This document shows positions 1-9,085 of a stretch of DNA of 64,000 nt, piece after piece. The position numbers and the translations under genes were made by a program. Below the pieces are notes generated by a model that saw only the letters and a list, made by a program, of their open reading frames with translations, ran no database searches and was not told where the DNA came from. Each line of letters opens with the position of its first letter. Position 1 is the first letter of the stretch. This DNA is from Hyphomicrobiaceae bacterium (GTDB lineage: Bacteria > Pseudomonadota > Alphaproteobacteria > Rhizobiales > Xanthobacteraceae): assembly GCA_947472885.1 (NCBI GenBank), contig CANJBX010000005.1, forward strand, positions 20,474-84,473, read 5' to 3'.

Positions 1-256
1 TGCCGTGGAGTTGCAGCAGGTCCGGCGACAGCGCCGCGACGATTTCAGCGAGCAGTGCATCGTCCGCATCGACGGTGAGCGCGACCTTTCCGGCGCGGCC
101 CTTCACGCGCGCGCCGAGCGCGCCAGCAGCATCAATCGAAAGATTGCGCGGCGACGGCGGGAAAAACACGAAGCCGACCATGTCCGCACCCGCATCGAGC
201 GCGACATCGAGGGTTTCCGGCGTCTTGAGGCCGCAGATTTTGACGATCAGAGACAT
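1..256 (-). CDS. trpF: Phosphoribosylanthranilate isomerase, C-terminal part cut off by window edge
   Basis: Tryptophan biosynthesis enzyme that converts N-(5-phosphoribosyl)anthranilate to the enol CdRP in the cytoplasm. The minus strand from an ATG at 254-256 reads MSLIVKICGLKTPE, the classic TrpF opening with the catalytic Cys in KICGLK. It continues with GADMVGFVFFPPSPRN and LLQLHG, all family hallmarks. About 85 of roughly 215 residues are present; the rest lies left of the window. TrpF next to lapA-ihfB-sppA-rpsA is the usual order in this group, here interrupted by an ornithine cyclodeaminase-like gene. I reconstructed the reading by reverse complement. Confidence 0.93.
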   Translation of the reverse strand, partial: MSLIVKICGLKTPETLDVALDAGADMVGFVFFPPSPRNLSIDAAGALGARVKGRAGKVALTVDADDALLAEIVAALSPDLLQLHG

Positions 257-265
257 ATTACCCTT

Positions 266-314
266 GCGCATGATCTGATCCGAAAACCGGCGACCACTTT
301 TCGGGATCATGCGC
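266..314. repeat. Short palindromic intergenic repeat (family D, GCATGATC type)
   Basis: The ends GCGCATGATC and GATCATGCGC are inverted copies enclosing CCGAAAA and TTTTCGG arms around a GC-rich centre. Elements with this GCATGATCC...GAAAA layout are common between genes in Hyphomicrobiales. It sits just upstream of trpF, within the 144-base gap to the next gene. A diverged relative is at 45878-45918. Confidence 0.7.
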
Positions 315-400
315 CGGTTTATACCCTGCCCGGCCGGTTTTGTCTTGTCTGGCTTTGGCGCAGGGCTTCCCACTTACTGCATTGATATAACTAGGATATT

Positions 401-1357
401 TCAGACTTTAAGGCGCTGCCAGACCAGCATCGCTGCCGCCAGGTCTTCCAGCGCCGTACCGACCGACTTGAACAGCGTGATCTCGTCTGCCGATGTGCGG
501 CCCCTGGCCGTACCTCGGGTGAGGCCAAAGAGGTCGCCCTGCACCTGATCGAGCCGCAGCGCACCCGTTTGCAACGGCTGCACGATGTCGCCGCCCTCTT
601 TGGTCGCGCCGGCCATCGTATCGACGAACACTCGCGCGCGGGAAACCGCCGCATCGTCCGACTCGCGCATGCCGGGCCGGAAGGCGCCAACGAGATCGAG
701 GTGCACGCCGGGCCTGAGCCATGCACCGCGCACGAGCGGTTCATTCGACAGTGTCGCGCAGGATACGATATCGGCGTCGCGTACCGCCTGCTCGAGATCG
801 TCCGTCACCGTGACACGCACGCCGGGCAGCGCGAGTTGCTTCGCCAGCGCATCCGCCCTGGCGCGCGTGCGATTCCACAAGGTCACGCGCGAGATCGGCC
901 GCACGCAGCAATGCGCCCGCACGAGATGCGGTGCCAGCGCGCCGGCACCCACCATGACGAGATGGGCTACATCCTCACGCGCGAGATATTTTGCCGCCAG
1001 CGCGGAAGCAGACGCCGTGCGCCACGCGGTCAGCGCCGTGCCGTCCATCACCGCCAGCGGTGCGCCGGTGTCGCCCTGCATCAGGACATAACTGCCGTAA
1101 ACCGAAGGCCGCGAACTGGCGCGGTTATCGGGAAACACCGACACGATCTTGCAGCCCAGATATCGCGGGCCACCGTGGGTCGCCCTGTCGGTCCAGGCCG
1201 GCATCAGCAGCAGCGTGGCATCGCGACCCGCTTGCGGAATCGTGTGGTGATGGCGCAGCGGCACGGTAATGTCGGCGCGGAACGCTTCCGCCAGCGCGGC
1301 GATCAGCGTGTCGTAACTCAGTGCGGCGTCGATTTCCTCCGCACTGATGCTGCGCAT
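401..1357 (-). CDS. Ornithine cyclodeaminase / mu-crystallin family protein
   Basis: A 318-residue protein of the OCD/mu-crystallin fold. Members deaminate ornithine to proline or reduce imines such as delta-1-pyrroline-2-carboxylate with NAD(P)H. Seen: the conserved Lys70 (GCKIVSVFP), Arg113 in LTAWRTASASALAAKYLA, a Rossmann glycine motif near residues 137-144 (GAGALAPH), DLVGAFRPGMRE, and the terminal DEITLFKSVGTALED. Length is normal. It lies 8 bases downstream of lapA, so it is probably co-transcribed, but it interrupts the usual lapA-trpF neighbourhood. The exact substrate (ornithine, other amino acid or cyclic imine) cannot be told from sequence. Confidence 0.85.
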   Translation of the reverse strand: MRSISAEEIDAALSYDTLIAALAEAFRADITVPLRHHHTIPQAGRDATLLLMPAWTDRATHGGPRYLGCKIVSVFPDNRASSRPSVYGSYVLMQGDTGAPLAVMDGTALTAWRTASASALAAKYLAREDVAHLVMVGAGALAPHLVRAHCCVRPISRVTLWNRTRARADALAKQLALPGVRVTVTDDLEQAVRDADIVSCATLSNEPLVRGAWLRPGVHLDLVGAFRPGMRESDDAAVSRARVFVDTMAGATKEGGDIVQPLQTGALRLDQVQGDLFGLTRGTARGRTSADEITLFKSVGTALEDLAAAMLVWQRLKV

Positions 1358-1365
1358 GGATGATT

Positions 1366-1731
1366 CTACGCTGCCGGAGGGTGCATCAGCCTGGGCTGTT
1401 CAACGCGCGACAATGCCGCTGCTTCCGCCATTTCAGCGCGCCGCCGAAGTTGCTCATTATCATTGCGCAGCTTGCGGGTCTCCGCGTCGAGCGTGCGTGC
1501 CGCCCGCCGCCAGTGGGATTGCTTCAGCCACGTCGCAATGCCGCCGAGGATCACGCCGACGATCACCAGCGCAAAGGAGAGCGCGAACAGCGGCGCCTGG
1601 AAATTCAGCGCCGTCGCGGAAATGCCGAAGGGATCGAGGGTAAAGGCGACCGTCTGCCGGTTCGCGACCGCGAAGGCAACAATCAGCAACGCAAGCGGAA
1701 TGAGAATAATGGCGCGGAAGAGATTACGCAT
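1366..1731 (-). CDS. LapA family membrane protein (DUF1049)
   Basis: A 121-residue inner-membrane protein of the LapA/DUF1049 family. Seen: an N-terminal transmembrane helix (about residues 5-24), a second helix at about 46-68 (FALSFALVIVGVILGG), then a cytoplasmic heptad-like region (about 75-110, RKLRNDNEQLRRRAEM) likely to be a coiled coil. E. coli LapA (YciS) works with LapB in control of LpxC and lipopolysaccharide assembly, but no lapB is seen here. The position between ihfB and trpF is the standard alphaproteobacterial context. The function in this organism is inferred from family only. Confidence 0.85.
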   Translation of the reverse strand: MRNLFRAIILIPLALLIVAFAVANRQTVAFTLDPFGISATALNFQAPLFALSFALVIVGVILGGIATWLKQSHWRRAARTLDAETRKLRNDNEQLRRRAEMAEAAALSRVEQPRLMHPPAA

Positions 1732-1748
1732 GGATTGCCCATTCTTTT

Positions 1749-1793
1749 CCCGGACGCGCTTCGCGCGCGATGCGCGCTCGTCCGGAACACGAG
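1749..1793. repeat. Palindromic intergenic repeat (family A)
   Basis: CCCGGACG opens the element and CGTCCGGAACACGAG closes it, with a CGCGCGATGCGCG core. Closely related copies lie at 11093-11150 and 11245-11295. It fills the gap between lapA and ihfB. Confidence 0.7.
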
Positions 1794-1830
1794 AGCTATA
1801 TGCGGAGCAGCCAGAAAGCCACGCGGCGAC

Positions 1831-2121
1831 TTACGCTTCCGCCGTCGTGTTCAGCCGCTCGCGCATTTCCTTGCCGGTCTTGAAGAACGGCACATGCTTC
1901 TTGTCGACCGAAACATGCGCACCAGTGCGCGGGTTGCGGCCGGTGCGGGCCGGACGGTTCTTGACCGAGAAGGCGCCGAAGCCGCGCAACTCGACCCGAT
2001 CGCCGCGCGCCAGCGCATCGACGATCTCGCCGAAGATGGCGTTGACGATATTTTCGACGTCACGCTGATAAAGGTGCGGATTCTGTGCCGCGACGCGCTG
2101 TACGAGTTCTGATTTAATCAT
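1831..2121 (-). CDS. ihfB: Integration host factor subunit beta
   Basis: A DNA-bending protein that acts as a heterodimer with IhfA in nucleoid structure, recombination and sigma-54 promoter looping. The last role is relevant to the nrt promoter in this window. The 96-residue product starts [11 protein letters not shown] and has the HU/IHF beta-arm signature RNPRTG with [11 protein letters not shown] before it. The reading frame stays open 18 codons further upstream, but the ATG at 2121 matches the family N-terminus. It is followed by lapA and preceded by sppA on the same strand. Confidence 0.95.
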   Translation of the reverse strand: MIKSELVQRVAAQNPHLYQRDVENIVNAIFGEIVDALARGDRVELRGFGAFSVKNRPARTGRNPRTGAHVSVDKKHVPFFKTGKEMRERLNTTAEA

Positions 2122-2202
2122 CTGTCGTCGCCGTTTGCCTTGAGGCCCTGTTGTCTGCCGCGCGAACCTGCCCAAGCCGGAAATATGCGGCAGTGCACAT
2201 AG

Positions 2203-3189
2203 TTAGTCACGGGACAGAGGGTGCCAAAGCGCCAACAGGCCGTCAAGGTTCAGTCGGTCGAGAGTTTGCAGCGCCCCGGCCCCGGCGAACCGCTGGGCCA
2301 GCGACTTCAGGCCCATGGAATCGAGCAAGGCCGCCATCCCGAGGTGCAGGAACGACAGGTCGCTGAAACGGTCCTTGAGCTGCCAATCGCGAACCGGGGT
2401 TTTTTCTTCGATGCCCTTGGTGGCAAGCCAGGCCACGGCGGTTTTCTCGTCACCGATCTCGTCGATCAGCCGCAGGTCCACGGACTGCCGGCCGGTGAAC
2501 ACGCGGCCGTCCGCCACGCGATCCAGTGCCGCGCCGTCGAGCTTGCGGCGGTCGCCGACCATGCCCTTGAACCAGTCGTAGCTGTCGCGCACCAGCGCCT
2601 CGATGGCGGCGCGCGCTTCCGGGCTCGTCGGCTCGAAGCTGTTGGGCGCGGCCTTGAGCGGCGAGGACTTGATCTCCTCGACCTTCACACCGACGGTTTT
2701 CATCAGCTCGGTGAAATTCGGGTACTGGAAGAGGACGCCGATGGAGCCGACCAGCGAGGTCTTCTGCGCGACGATGTGGTCGGCCGCGAGCGCAGCGATG
2801 TAGCCGCCCGATGCTGCAAGGCCATCGACCACGATGACGGTCGGCTTCGCCTGCGCGACCTGACGCAGCGCATTGTGGAGTTGTTCGGAGCCTGCCGTGG
2901 TGCCGCCGGGGCTGTCGATATGAACGATCACGCCCTTGGCCTGCGACTTCGCAAGCCGCTCCAGCGCCTCGACGCGGTCGGTGTTGCCCTGGATGATGCC
3001 GGAAATGGTGACGCGGGCGATAAAACCGCTCGTCGTCAGGCTGCTGACGTTGCTGCCGCCTCTACCGAGGAATGCGAAAGCCCCGCCGCCAACGGCGACC
3101 AGCGCGATCACAACGGCAAGGACGCGCCAGCGGGTGAGTTTGCGCCGCAGCCGGCGCTGGTCAACGATTGAGTCTGCGTCGAGCGGCAT
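2203..3189 (-). CDS. sppA: Signal peptide peptidase SppA, short form
   Basis: A membrane-anchored serine protease (S49) that degrades cleaved signal peptides. It is 328 residues, the single-domain (Bacillus-like) form, not the 67-kDa tandem form. Seen: a transmembrane anchor at about residues 23-42, IDSPGGTTAGSE, the nucleophile Ser127 in GLAASGGY, and the general base Lys179 in SSPLKAAP. The 52-residue Ser-Lys spacing is as in the characterised short enzymes. A strong terminator separates it from rpsA upstream; ihfB follows. Catalytic assignments are by motif and spacing. Confidence 0.94.
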   Translation of the reverse strand: MPLDADSIVDQRRLRRKLTRWRVLAVVIALVAVGGGAFAFLGRGGSNVSSLTTSGFIARVTISGIIQGNTDRVEALERLAKSQAKGVIVHIDSPGGTTAGSEQLHNALRQVAQAKPTVIVVDGLAASGGYIAALAADHIVAQKTSLVGSIGVLFQYPNFTELMKTVGVKVEEIKSSPLKAAPNSFEPTSPEARAAIEALVRDSYDWFKGMVGDRRKLDGAALDRVADGRVFTGRQSVDLRLIDEIGDEKTAVAWLATKGIEEKTPVRDWQLKDRFSDLSFLHLGMAALLDSMGLKSLAQRFAGAGALQTLDRLNLDGLLALWHPLSRD

Positions 3190-3220
3190 AGATCAAGTTC
3201 TCCATTACGCCGAAACAAAC

Positions 3221-3246
3221 CCCGGACGCGGCGAACCGCGTCCGGG
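3221..3246 (-). terminator. Probable rpsA transcription terminator
   Basis: A perfect 11-bp hairpin, CCCGGACGCGG / CCGCGTCCGGG with a 4-base loop, lies between rpsA and sppA. Read on the minus strand it is followed by GTTTGTTTCGG, a moderately T-rich tail. It probably ends or attenuates rpsA transcription before sppA. Confidence 0.7.
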
Positions 3247-3264
3247 TATTGGATGGATAAAGGC

Positions 3265-4989
3265 TTACTCGTCGTCCTTCTCGGCGCGCTTGAGCGCGTG
3301 ACCGAGAATGTCGCCCAAGGTAGCACCCGAGTCGGACGAGCCGTATTGAGCGATGGCGTCCTTCTCTTCGGCAACTTCGAGCGCGCGGATCGAGACCTGC
3401 ACCTTCTGCGCCTTGCGGTCGAACAGGGTGACGCGGGCATCGACCTTCTGACCGACTGCGTAACGCTCGGGCCGCTGTTCTTCGCGGTCACGGGCGATTT
3501 CAGAACGCTTGATGAAGGCCATGAGTTCGGTGCCGACGATCTTCACATCGAGGCCGGTTTCCTTGACCTCGACGACTTCGCAGGTCACGACCGCGCCCTT
3601 CTTGAGATCGCCCGAAGCGCCGCCGGTATCCGCGAAGGGATCGCCGGAAAGCTGCTTCACGCCGAGCGAAATACGCTCCTTCTCGACATCGACGTCGAGC
3701 ACCACGGCCTTGACCATGTCGCCCTTCTTGTATTCCTCGATGACCTGTTCGCCCGGACGCTTCCAGTCGAGGTCGGAGAGGTGGACCATGCCGTCGATGT
3801 CGCCGTCGAGGCCGAGGAACAGGCCGAATTCGGTCTTGTTCTTGACTTCGCCTTCGACATTGGTGCCCGGCGGATACTTCTCGACGAACACTTCCCACGG
3901 ATTGCGCATGATCTGCTTGAGACCGAGCGAGATGCGGCGCTTGACCGGATCGACTTCCAGGATCTGGACTTCGATTTCCTGCGAGGTCGAGACGATCTTG
4001 CCGGGGTGAACGTTCTTCTTGGTCCACGACATTTCCGAGACGTGGATCAGGCCTTCGATGCCCGGCTCCAGTTCGACGAACGCGCCGTAGTCGGTGATGT
4101 TGGTGACACGGCCCTTCATGCGCATGCCAAGCGGATACTTGGCTTCGATGCCCTGCCACGGATCGGCCTGAAGCTGCTTCATGCCGAGCGAGATACGGTG
4201 CGTCTCGTGGTTGATCTTGACGATCTTGACCTTCACCTGCTGGCCGATGTTGAGCACTTCGGTCGGGTGATTGACGCGGCGCCACGCGATGTCGGTGACG
4301 TGCAGCAGGCCGTCGATGCCGCCGAGGTCAACGAACGCACCGTAGTCGGTGATGTTCTTGACGACGCCGTCGATGACCTGACCCTCCTCGAGGTTCTGGA
4401 CGAGTTCCTGACGCTGTTCGGCGCGGGTCTCTTCGAGAACGGTACGACGCGACACCACGATGTTGCCGCGGCGGCGATCCATCTTGAGGATCTGGAACGG
4501 CTGGTTGACGTTCATCAGCGGGGTGACGTCGCGGATCGGACGAATATCGACCTGCGAGCGCGGCAGGAACGCCACGGCGCCGTCGAGATCGACCGTGAAG
4601 CCGCCCTTGACCTGATTGAAGATGACGCCCGTGACCTTCTCGTTGGCGGTGAACGCCTTTTCGAGCTTGCCCCAGCTCTCTTCGCGGCGCGCCTTGTCGC
4701 GCGAGAGTACGGCCTCGCCGAGCGCGTTTTCGATGCGCTCGAGATAAACTTCGACTTCGTCGCCGACCTTGAGTTCGTTCGGACGGCCCGGAGCTGCGAA
4801 TTCGCGCAACGCAACGCGGCCTTCCATCTTCAGACCGACGTCGATGATCGCCATGTCCTTCTCGATGGCAACGATGATCCCCTTGACCACCGAACCTTCG
4901 TTGAGGCCGTTCGGGCCGCCGAAGGTTTCATCGAGCATTGCGGCGAAATCGTCGCGCGAGTTCTGTGCAGTAGCGGTAGCAGTAGCCAT
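3265..4989 (-). CDS. rpsA: 30S ribosomal protein S1
   Basis: RNA-binding ribosomal protein that captures mRNA on the 30S subunit. The 574-residue product has six S1 repeats, at about residues 32-98, 117-181, 202-270, 287-357, 374-444 and 462-530. The central ones carry the ITDYGAFVDL / ITDYGAFVEL type signature. The start MATATATAQNSRDDF is fixed by AGGAGA (complement of 4994-4999) seven bases upstream; the frame is open further 5' but has no support there. Length and cmk-rpsA proximity are typical, although a GNAT gene on the other strand separates them here. Confidence 0.97.
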   Translation of the reverse strand: MATATATAQNSRDDFAAMLDETFGGPNGLNEGSVVKGIIVAIEKDMAIIDVGLKMEGRVALREFAAPGRPNELKVGDEVEVYLERIENALGEAVLSRDKARREESWGKLEKAFTANEKVTGVIFNQVKGGFTVDLDGAVAFLPRSQVDIRPIRDVTPLMNVNQPFQILKMDRRRGNIVVSRRTVLEETRAEQRQELVQNLEEGQVIDGVVKNITDYGAFVDLGGIDGLLHVTDIAWRRVNHPTEVLNIGQQVKVKIVKINHETHRISLGMKQLQADPWQGIEAKYPLGMRMKGRVTNITDYGAFVELEPGIEGLIHVSEMSWTKKNVHPGKIVSTSQEIEVQILEVDPVKRRISLGLKQIMRNPWEVFVEKYPPGTNVEGEVKNKTEFGLFLGLDGDIDGMVHLSDLDWKRPGEQVIEEYKKGDMVKAVVLDVDVEKERISLGVKQLSGDPFADTGGASGDLKKGAVVTCEVVEVKETGLDVKIVGTELMAFIKRSEIARDREEQRPERYAVGQKVDARVTLFDRKAQKVQVSIRALEVAEEKDAIAQYGSSDSGATLGDILGHALKRAEKDDE

Positions 4990-5507
4990 GTAGTCTCCTG
5001 AAGCACCGGCGGTTGGTGTTGCGTTCCGAACGCGCGGGCTGAAAGCCCAGTGGGCTGTCAGCAACTGCCGATAAGCGGCAGGCCGGCGCAAAAGCCGAGC
5101 GATTGGAACGATGATTTTCCGGGGCGCGGCGGCGGGGCACAGGAGCGGGGCTTGGTCCTCCAACCGCGAGGGCTATACAAGCGCCTCGGCCCGCTCCGGC
5201 AGCCTCGACGATTTCGAGTAGCTCCGGATCGCGCGGATATAGCCCTAGTGGGCCGTTCCGGCAAGCAAAAACCGCCGATTTAACGCCATTTGGCAGTCAT
5301 TCAAGCGGAACCTGGTCCGGGCAATTTCCCTGTGAGGGAGCCCCGGACGATGCGGGTATCGCGAAAAGCCGGCTTATGACCAGGAACGGCCCCCCCTGAA
5401 CGAGAGGGTATTGTTCATCGATGCATAAAACGCTTGCGGGCAACTGACATCACAAGATCATCGCTCTACGATCACGCCTGCCGAGGCATTTTACCAGGAT
5501 TGCCCCC
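4990..5507. other. 518-base intergenic region between divergent rpsA and the GNAT gene
   Basis: It must hold the rpsA promoter and leader (minus) and the GNAT promoter (plus). On the minus strand a weak -35/-10-like pair (TTGAAT, then TTAAAT after 15 bases) lies around 5270-5305; this is only suggestive. GC-rich inverted segments are present. I see no tRNA, small RNA or confident coding sequence. The open frames across it are extensions of rpsA or antisense. Confidence 0.4.
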
Positions 5508-6410
5508 ATGCCCATCGTGTACCGGCCTGCCCGAGAGCAAGATCTGGCACCAGCCCAAGAGCTGGTGGTTCGCAGCGTTAACGACCTCACCGAACGGCAT
5601 GGCTTTGGACCCATGGCATCGTTGCGTCCGACGCTGTTTCAGTCGTTTTCCCTGAAGGACGACCCCGACGGTCTGTGGGTGGCCGAGGATGCCGGTGAGA
5701 TTCTCGGCTTTGCCTTCAGTTGGGTCTGTGGCGACCTGTGGTTCCTCGCGGAGCTGTTCGTGTCGCCCGATCATCAGGGCCGGGGCATTGGTCAGGAGTT
5801 ACTGAAACGCACGTCGGATCATGCGCAGAAAAATGGCGCGATCCACAGGGCGCTGATCACCTTCACGTTCAATACCGTGTCGCAAGGTCTCTACATCCGG
5901 CACGGCATGTTTCCCCGGCTTCCACTTCATAATTTCAACGTCACGCGCGAGGTTTTGCTCAAGCGCTTGCCGGAAGCACAATTGCGCCATGCGCCGCTTG
6001 AGGACACCGCCTCACACTTGCAGAGCCTGGCCCACATCGACGCGCAAACCCTCGGAGTGTCACGCGCCAAGCATCACAGGCATCTGATCAATGAAAGCGG
6101 TTTGAACGGTGTCGCCTTTTACGCCGGGGACGATTGCGTCGGCTACGCCTACATTTCTCCGGGCGGTCATATCGGCCCGCTGGGCGTTACTCAGCCGGAG
6201 TTCATCGGCGCTGCATTCAAGACCGCACTGCATCTGGCTGCACATAGCGGCAGCGCGAACATATCGGCGTTCATTCCCGGCACCAGCGACGCCACCCTTC
6301 GCATCGCCGTTGAACACGGGATGCGTATTACGCTTCCGATGGTGCTGGTATCGACGCACGACTTTGGAAATTGGTCGCAGTATTTGCCCCGCAACCCGGG
6401 CTTCATGTAA
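5508..6410 (+). CDS. GNAT family N-acetyltransferase, two-domain
   Basis: A 300-residue protein that probably transfers an acetyl group from acetyl-CoA to an unknown amine. Seen: motif A of the GNAT fold, LFVSPDHQGRGIGQELLKR, with the acetyl-CoA binding QGRGIG at 90-95. The N-terminal half (about 1-150) is a full GNAT domain. The C-terminal half (about 160-300, with GVAFYAGDDCVGYAYISP and GHIGPLGV) looks like a second, degenerate GNAT domain without the QxxGxG loop. It is transcribed opposite to rpsA and cmk, splitting an otherwise conserved block. Substrate unknown. Confidence 0.82.
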   Translation: MPIVYRPAREQDLAPAQELVVRSVNDLTERHGFGPMASLRPTLFQSFSLKDDPDGLWVAEDAGEILGFAFSWVCGDLWFLAELFVSPDHQGRGIGQELLKRTSDHAQKNGAIHRALITFTFNTVSQGLYIRHGMFPRLPLHNFNVTREVLLKRLPEAQLRHAPLEDTASHLQSLAHIDAQTLGVSRAKHHRHLINESGLNGVAFYAGDDCVGYAYISPGGHIGPLGVTQPEFIGAAFKTALHLAAHSGSANISAFIPGTSDATLRIAVEHGMRITLPMVLVSTHDFGNWSQYLPRNPGFM

Positions 6411-6484
6411 TCGCGGCGTCTCCGCGCGTGGCGCTTATAGGTCCGGTTGAGGTCGGCAACGACCATTCCGTGGTAACGCGGCAA

Positions 6485-7120
6485 TCAGGGATTGCGGCCG
6501 GCGCGCGCACGCTCGACCAGCGCAATTGCCGCATGCATCGCACCATCGACATCGAGCGCCGTGGTATCGAGCACATGGGCGTCTGGCGCAGCCTTGAGCG
6601 GTGCAGCGGCACGGCTGGTGTCACGCGCGTCGCGCTTGAGGATATCGGCAAGGATGTCGGCCTGCATCACCGGAAGCCCCTGCGCCTTGAATTCAAGGTA
6701 GCGCCGGGTGGCGCGCACTTCCGGCGTCGCCACAACAAAGATTTTTACATCGGCGTCCGGGCAGATCACCGTGCCGATGTCGCGGCCATCGAGTACCGCG
6801 CCCGGTGGGCTTGCCGCGAAATCCTGCTGAAACTTCAGCAGCGCCGCGCGCACCTGCGGTATCGCGGAAACAATCGACGCCACTTCGCCGACGCGCGCGC
6901 TTTTGAGTTCAGGATTGCTGAAGCTGTCAATATCGAGCGATTTTGCGGCATGTTCCGCGCGCACAACGTCGGTCAATGGATGGCCGCCCTCAAGCATCGC
7001 CAGCGCCACCGCGCGATAGATCAGCCCGGTGTCGAGATGGCGCAGGCCGTAATGCGCGGCGAGCTTCTTGCCGAGCGTGCCTTTCCCTGACGCAGCGGGG
7101 CCATCGATGGCGATGATCAT
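6485..7120 (-). CDS. cmk: Cytidylate kinase
   Basis: Phosphorylates CMP and dCMP with ATP in pyrimidine nucleotide salvage. The 211-residue protein has the P-loop GPAASGKGT at residues 7-15, [13 protein letters not shown], the [17 protein letters not shown] nucleoside-binding block and the lid region RATRRYLE. Its ATG overlaps the stop of aroA by four bases (7117-7120), showing translational coupling. The aroA-cmk-rpsA order is ancestral in proteobacteria. Confidence 0.96.
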   Translation of the reverse strand: MIIAIDGPAASGKGTLGKKLAAHYGLRHLDTGLIYRAVALAMLEGGHPLTDVVRAEHAAKSLDIDSFSNPELKSARVGEVASIVSAIPQVRAALLKFQQDFAASPPGAVLDGRDIGTVICPDADVKIFVVATPEVRATRRYLEFKAQGLPVMQADILADILKRDARDTSRAAAPLKAAPDAHVLDTTALDVDGAMHAAIALVERARAGRNP

Positions 7121-8448
7121 TTAAAACTCGCGCCCAGCCCTCGCATCATCGGCGCGAAGGTCGGGAAGCTGGTGGCGATGAAGCTCGTATCGTCCGCCGT
7201 CACCGGCTTGTCGGCCGCCAGGCCCATCACCAGCGCCGACATGGCGAGGCGATGATCCATGTGGGTTGCGACAAGGCCGCCGCCGGGCGCGCGGCCTTTG
7301 CCATGCACGATCAGGTCGTCGCCGACGACTTCGACTTCTACGCCGTTGACGCGCAGCATGTCGGCGGTCGCGGTGAGGCGATCGGATTCCTTGATGCGCA
7401 ATTCCTTCAGGCCGCGCATGGTCGTGACGCCTTCGGCAAAGGCCGCCGCCACCGCCAGGATCGGATATTCGTCGATCATCGCCGGGGCGCGTTCCGGCGG
7501 CACTTCGACACCGCGCAGCGTTGATGTGCGCACGCGCAGGTCCGCGGTATCCTCGCCGCCGTCGCTGTTCTGCGCCAGCGTTTCGATGGAAGCGCCCATC
7601 TCCTTCAACGTCTGCAACAGTCCCGCGCGCAGTGGGTTGGTCATCACGCCTTCAAAAATAATTTCCGAACCTGGCACCAGGAGCGCGCCGACCAGCGCGA
7701 ATGCCGCAGAAGAAGGGTCCGCCGGCACCTTGATGTCGGCCGGCACCAGTTCGGGCTGGCCCTGCAAGGTGATCCTGCGGCCGTGACCAACGACCTCGAC
7801 GGAAATGTCAGCGCCGAAGTGGCGCATCATCCGTTCGGTATGGTCGCGGGTGGCTTCCTTCTCGATCACCGTCGTTGCGCCCGGCGCGCCGAGGCCCGCG
7901 AGCAATGCGGCGGACTTGAGCTGGGCGGAGGCCGCGGGCGGTTCATAGACAATCGGGATCGGATCGCGCGCGCCGGCCAGCGTCAGCGGCAACCTGCCGC
8001 CATCGGCCATCATCACGGCCCGCGCGCCCATGCGCACCAGCGGATCGAGTACGCGCTGCATCGGCCGCTTGCGCAGCGAGGCATCGCCATCGAATGTCGC
8101 GGTGATCGGACAGCCCGCAACCGCACCGATCATCAGCCGGCAGCCGGTGCCGGAATTGCCGAAATCCAGGGTATCGCGCGGCTGGGCGAAACCGGAAACG
8201 CCAACCCCGTCCACATGCCAGACGCCCTCGCCGACCCGCTCGACCGTTGCACCGAGGAGGCGCAGGACTTTGGCGGTATTCAGCACGTCTTCACCCTCCA
8301 GCAGCCCGGAAATCCGGGTGCGGCCGACCGCAAGCGCGGCCAAAATCAGGGCGCGGTGGGAAATGGACTTGTCGCCGGGGGCGCGGACACGGCCTTTGAG
8401 CGGCCCGCTACGGGCGGAGGTCATTGGAATCGCGGTTTCTGAATACAT
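7117..8448 (-). CDS. aroA: 3-phosphoshikimate 1-carboxyvinyltransferase (EPSP synthase)
   Basis: Sixth step of the shikimate pathway: transfers the enolpyruvyl group of PEP to shikimate-3-phosphate. The 443-residue protein has PGDKSISHR near residue 24, [24 protein letters not shown] at 96-105, and RIKESDR late in the chain. Overall layout, including [23 protein letters not shown] blocks, resembles class II enzymes such as the Agrobacterium CP4 form. Residue 100 is Gly, whereas CP4 has Ala at that place. A second in-frame Met (MTSARSG, residue 9) could also be the start. It is coupled to cmk. Confidence 0.95.
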   Translation of the reverse strand: MYSETAIPMTSARSGPLKGRVRAPGDKSISHRALILAALAVGRTRISGLLEGEDVLNTAKVLRLLGATVERVGEGVWHVDGVGVSGFAQPRDTLDFGNSGTGCRLMIGAVAGCPITATFDGDASLRKRPMQRVLDPLVRMGARAVMMADGGRLPLTLAGARDPIPIVYEPPAASAQLKSAALLAGLGAPGATTVIEKEATRDHTERMMRHFGADISVEVVGHGRRITLQGQPELVPADIKVPADPSSAAFALVGALLVPGSEIIFEGVMTNPLRAGLLQTLKEMGASIETLAQNSDGGEDTADLRVRTSTLRGVEVPPERAPAMIDEYPILAVAAAFAEGVTTMRGLKELRIKESDRLTATADMLRVNGVEVEVVGDDLIVHGKGRAPGGGLVATHMDHRLAMSALVMGLAADKPVTADDTSFIATSFPTFAPMMRGLGASFK

Positions 8449-8605
8449 GGCGGGGTCGTCCTACCATGCGGCGGCTTTCCCCGTCACTTGACAGTTGTGC
8501 GCCCTCGGCAGTCCGTGGCCCACATTCACCCGGCTATTGACAGCCGCCCCGCGACCCGCCAAGGGGAAGGCCCTTTTTTCAATCGCTCCGTGAGGATTGC
8601 GCTTC

Positions 8606-9034
8606 GTGGCAAAACCCGAGCTTGGTACGAAACGTCTCTGCGCTGGCTGCGGCGTCAAATTCTACGATTTGAGCAAGACGCCGCCGGTGTGTCCGTCGTG
8701 CGGTACTGTGTTTGAAATCGTTATTCCGGTGTCGCGTGCGCGGCCTGATACGGCGGCGCGTGCTGCCGCTGCGGCTGCTGCCGCCCGTACGGCCGAGGCT
8801 GAGACCCCGGAACCGGCAGAGGCCGAACTGATTTCGCTTGAGGACGCTGATGCCGAGGCAACCGGCAAGAAAAAGGTTGCTGGCGACGGTTCCGAGGCTG
8901 CTGACGGCGTGGATGGCGATGAAGCCATCGACGACGAGGATGAGGACGAGACCTTCATCGAGCAGGAAGAAGACGAAGACACCGACGTTGCCGAAATCAT
9001 CGGCGGTGATATTGAGAACGAAGAAGAAACCTAG
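8606..9034 (+). CDS. TIGR02300 family protein
   Basis: An alphaproteobacterial protein of unknown function, 142 residues. Seen: an N-terminal zinc ribbon (CAGC near residues 11-14 and CPSC near 27-30) in AKPELGTKRLCAGCG, an Ala-rich linker, and a long Asp/Glu-rich tail (about residue 75 to the end). I chose the GTG at 8606 because GTGAGG lies ten bases upstream and family members begin MAKPELGTKR. A TTG at 8597 is open but sits on the ribosome site. It is divergent from aroA and directly upstream of tRNA-Ala, a recurrent arrangement. Confidence 0.92.
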   Translation: MAKPELGTKRLCAGCGVKFYDLSKTPPVCPSCGTVFEIVIPVSRARPDTAARAAAAAAAARTAEAETPEPAEAELISLEDADAEATGKKKVAGDGSEAADGVDGDEAIDDEDEDETFIEQEEDEDTDVAEIIGGDIENEEET

Positions 9035-9085
9035 TTTCTGTAAGTTACGTTCGGACGCGGCAACCCACTACCGCGTCGGTTAAAT

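Noticed and set aside
3253..5001. A 582-codon open frame on the plus strand covering rpsA
   Set aside because: It is the mirror of the rpsA codon pattern in GC-rich DNA. The minus strand encodes six clear S1 domains and has the ribosome site.
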